DNA of 6,308 nucleotides from IMCC26207 sp037141255 (GTDB lineage Bacteria > Actinomycetota > Acidimicrobiia > Acidimicrobiales > Microtrichaceae), in contig JBAXCX010000145.1 in NCBI GenBank assembly GCA_037141255.1, forward strand, positions 1-6,308, read 5' to 3'. This document shows, in pieces, positions 5,751 through 6,308 of the stretch (its first letter is position 1; the number at the start of each line of letters is the position of its first letter). The notes below the pieces were generated by a model that saw only the letters and a list, made by a program, of their open reading frames with translations, made no database searches and was not told where the DNA came from. The position numbers were made by a program, and so were the translations under genes.

Positions 5751-6308
5751 ATGAGTCGCCCACGAGTGGTAGTAATCGGCGCGGGCATGGCAGGGCTCAC
5801 GGCTGCGCACGGTCTCTCTTCCGTCTGCGAAGTCACTGTTGTCGATAAAGCTCGCGGAGTTGGTGGCCGGCTCGCCACCCGCCGAATCGGCGAGGCGACT
5901 CTTGACCATGGCGCGCAGTTCATCACCACGCACACCTCTGAGTTCGCCGAGATGGTTCAGCGATGGGTAGCTGACGGGGTGGTCACTGACTGGTTCCGGG
6001 GTCGTATCGGTCCCGATGGCGAGACGGATCCAGACGGTCACCTGCGCTTTCGTGGCCAGGTATCGATGAATGCTGTTGCCAAGAAACTTGTCGAGAGTCT
6101 GGATGTGCGTTCAGCGAGTCCCGTTTCTGCGCTCATCGACAAAGGCGACCGCTGGGTTGTTTCGATGGCCGATGGAACAGAGCTTGCTGCCGAGGGCATC
6201 GTTGTGACTGCTCCAGTTCCGCAGACTCTTGCGCTGTTGAACAACGGTGGAGTTGATCTATCTGCTGAGGATATTGCGGCGCTTGCCGCCATTGCCTACG
6301 AGCCATGT
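5751..6308 (+). CDS. Renalase-like FAD/NAD(P)-binding oxidoreductase, 3' end beyond the window (partial)
   Basis: The frame is open from ATG 5751 to the right edge, 186 codons with no stop. VVVIGAGMAG (6-15) is a Rossmann FAD-binding strand and loop, with Asp32 ending beta2. DKARGVGGRLATRR (32-45) and LDHGAQFIT (51-59) are the signature of bacterial renalase-like proteins of the amine-oxidase flavoprotein superfamily. Characterised renalases oxidise faulty, wrongly reduced NAD(P)H isomers back to NAD(P)+, a metabolite-repair job; whether this one does so is inference. Full members have about 320-350 residues, so roughly 55% is visible. The Shine-Dalgarno is weak. A four-codon ORF, ATG 5740 to TGA 5754, overlaps the start and could couple translation, but may be chance. 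The 137 nt separating it from the FAH gene hold no recognisable promoter, hairpin or gene, so it is probably a separate unit outside the aromatic pathway. Confidence 0.85.
   Translation, partial: MSRPRVVVIGAGMAGLTAAHGLSSVCEVTVVDKARGVGGRLATRRIGEATLDHGAQFITTHTSEFAEMVQRWVADGVVTDWFRGRIGPDGETDPDGHLRFRGQVSMNAVAKKLVESLDVRSASPVSALIDKGDRWVVSMADGTELAAEGIVVTAPVPQTLALLNNGGVDLSAEDIAALAAIAYEPC

Overview
The window reads as chromosomal DNA from a free-living, moderately high-G+C bacterium, most likely an actinomycete. This is inferred from the protein styles (a MarR regulator with a WxRERPDLD N-terminus, a Tat-type lipoprotein, a TfdB/MhpA-type flavoprotein), from TTG, ATG and TGATG-type starts, and from an apparently leaderless promoter. 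No rRNA, tRNA, mobile element or CRISPR array is visible, and nothing suggests recent transfer.

Layout. On the left, two genes point leftward. One encodes an uncharacterised Tat-exported lipoprotein that runs off the left edge (1-748). The other encodes a MarR-family regulator (827-1393). A very short divergent control region follows (about 1371-1418). It holds a near-perfect inverted repeat overlapping a TTGATC/TACTGT promoter, whose predicted start site is the first base of the next gene. Rightward from there run four tightly packed genes: a type I extradiol ring-cleavage dioxygenase (1419-2348), an atypical SDR lacking the catalytic Tyr and Lys (2348-3127), a class A FAD-dependent aromatic hydroxylase (3127-4722) and an FAH-family hydrolase (4756-5613). 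The first three are joined by 1-nt TGATG overlaps. The fourth follows after 33 nt with a strong AGGAGG site. After a 137-nt gap with no recognisable element, a renalase-like flavoprotein starts (5751) and runs off the right edge.

How they fit. The hydroxylase would add a hydroxyl to a phenolic ring to make a catechol-type diol, and the dioxygenase would open the ring next to the diol (meta cleavage). The FAH-family enzyme would process the resulting oxo/enol acid, and the SDR would carry out an unassigned redox or binding step. The MarR protein is the obvious local regulator, probably relieved by a pathway aromatic or its CoA ester. The substrate cannot be named. No alpha/beta C-C hydrolase, hydratase, aldolase or transporter is in the window, so the pathway is either incomplete here or relies on the FAH enzyme for the hydrolytic step.

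This is mainly a recognisable aromatic-catabolism operon. The points most worth a second look are the operator/leaderless-promoter arrangement, the SDR with a dismantled active site, the absence of a normal meta-cleavage-product hydrolase, and the unknown Tat lipoprotein beside the regulator.
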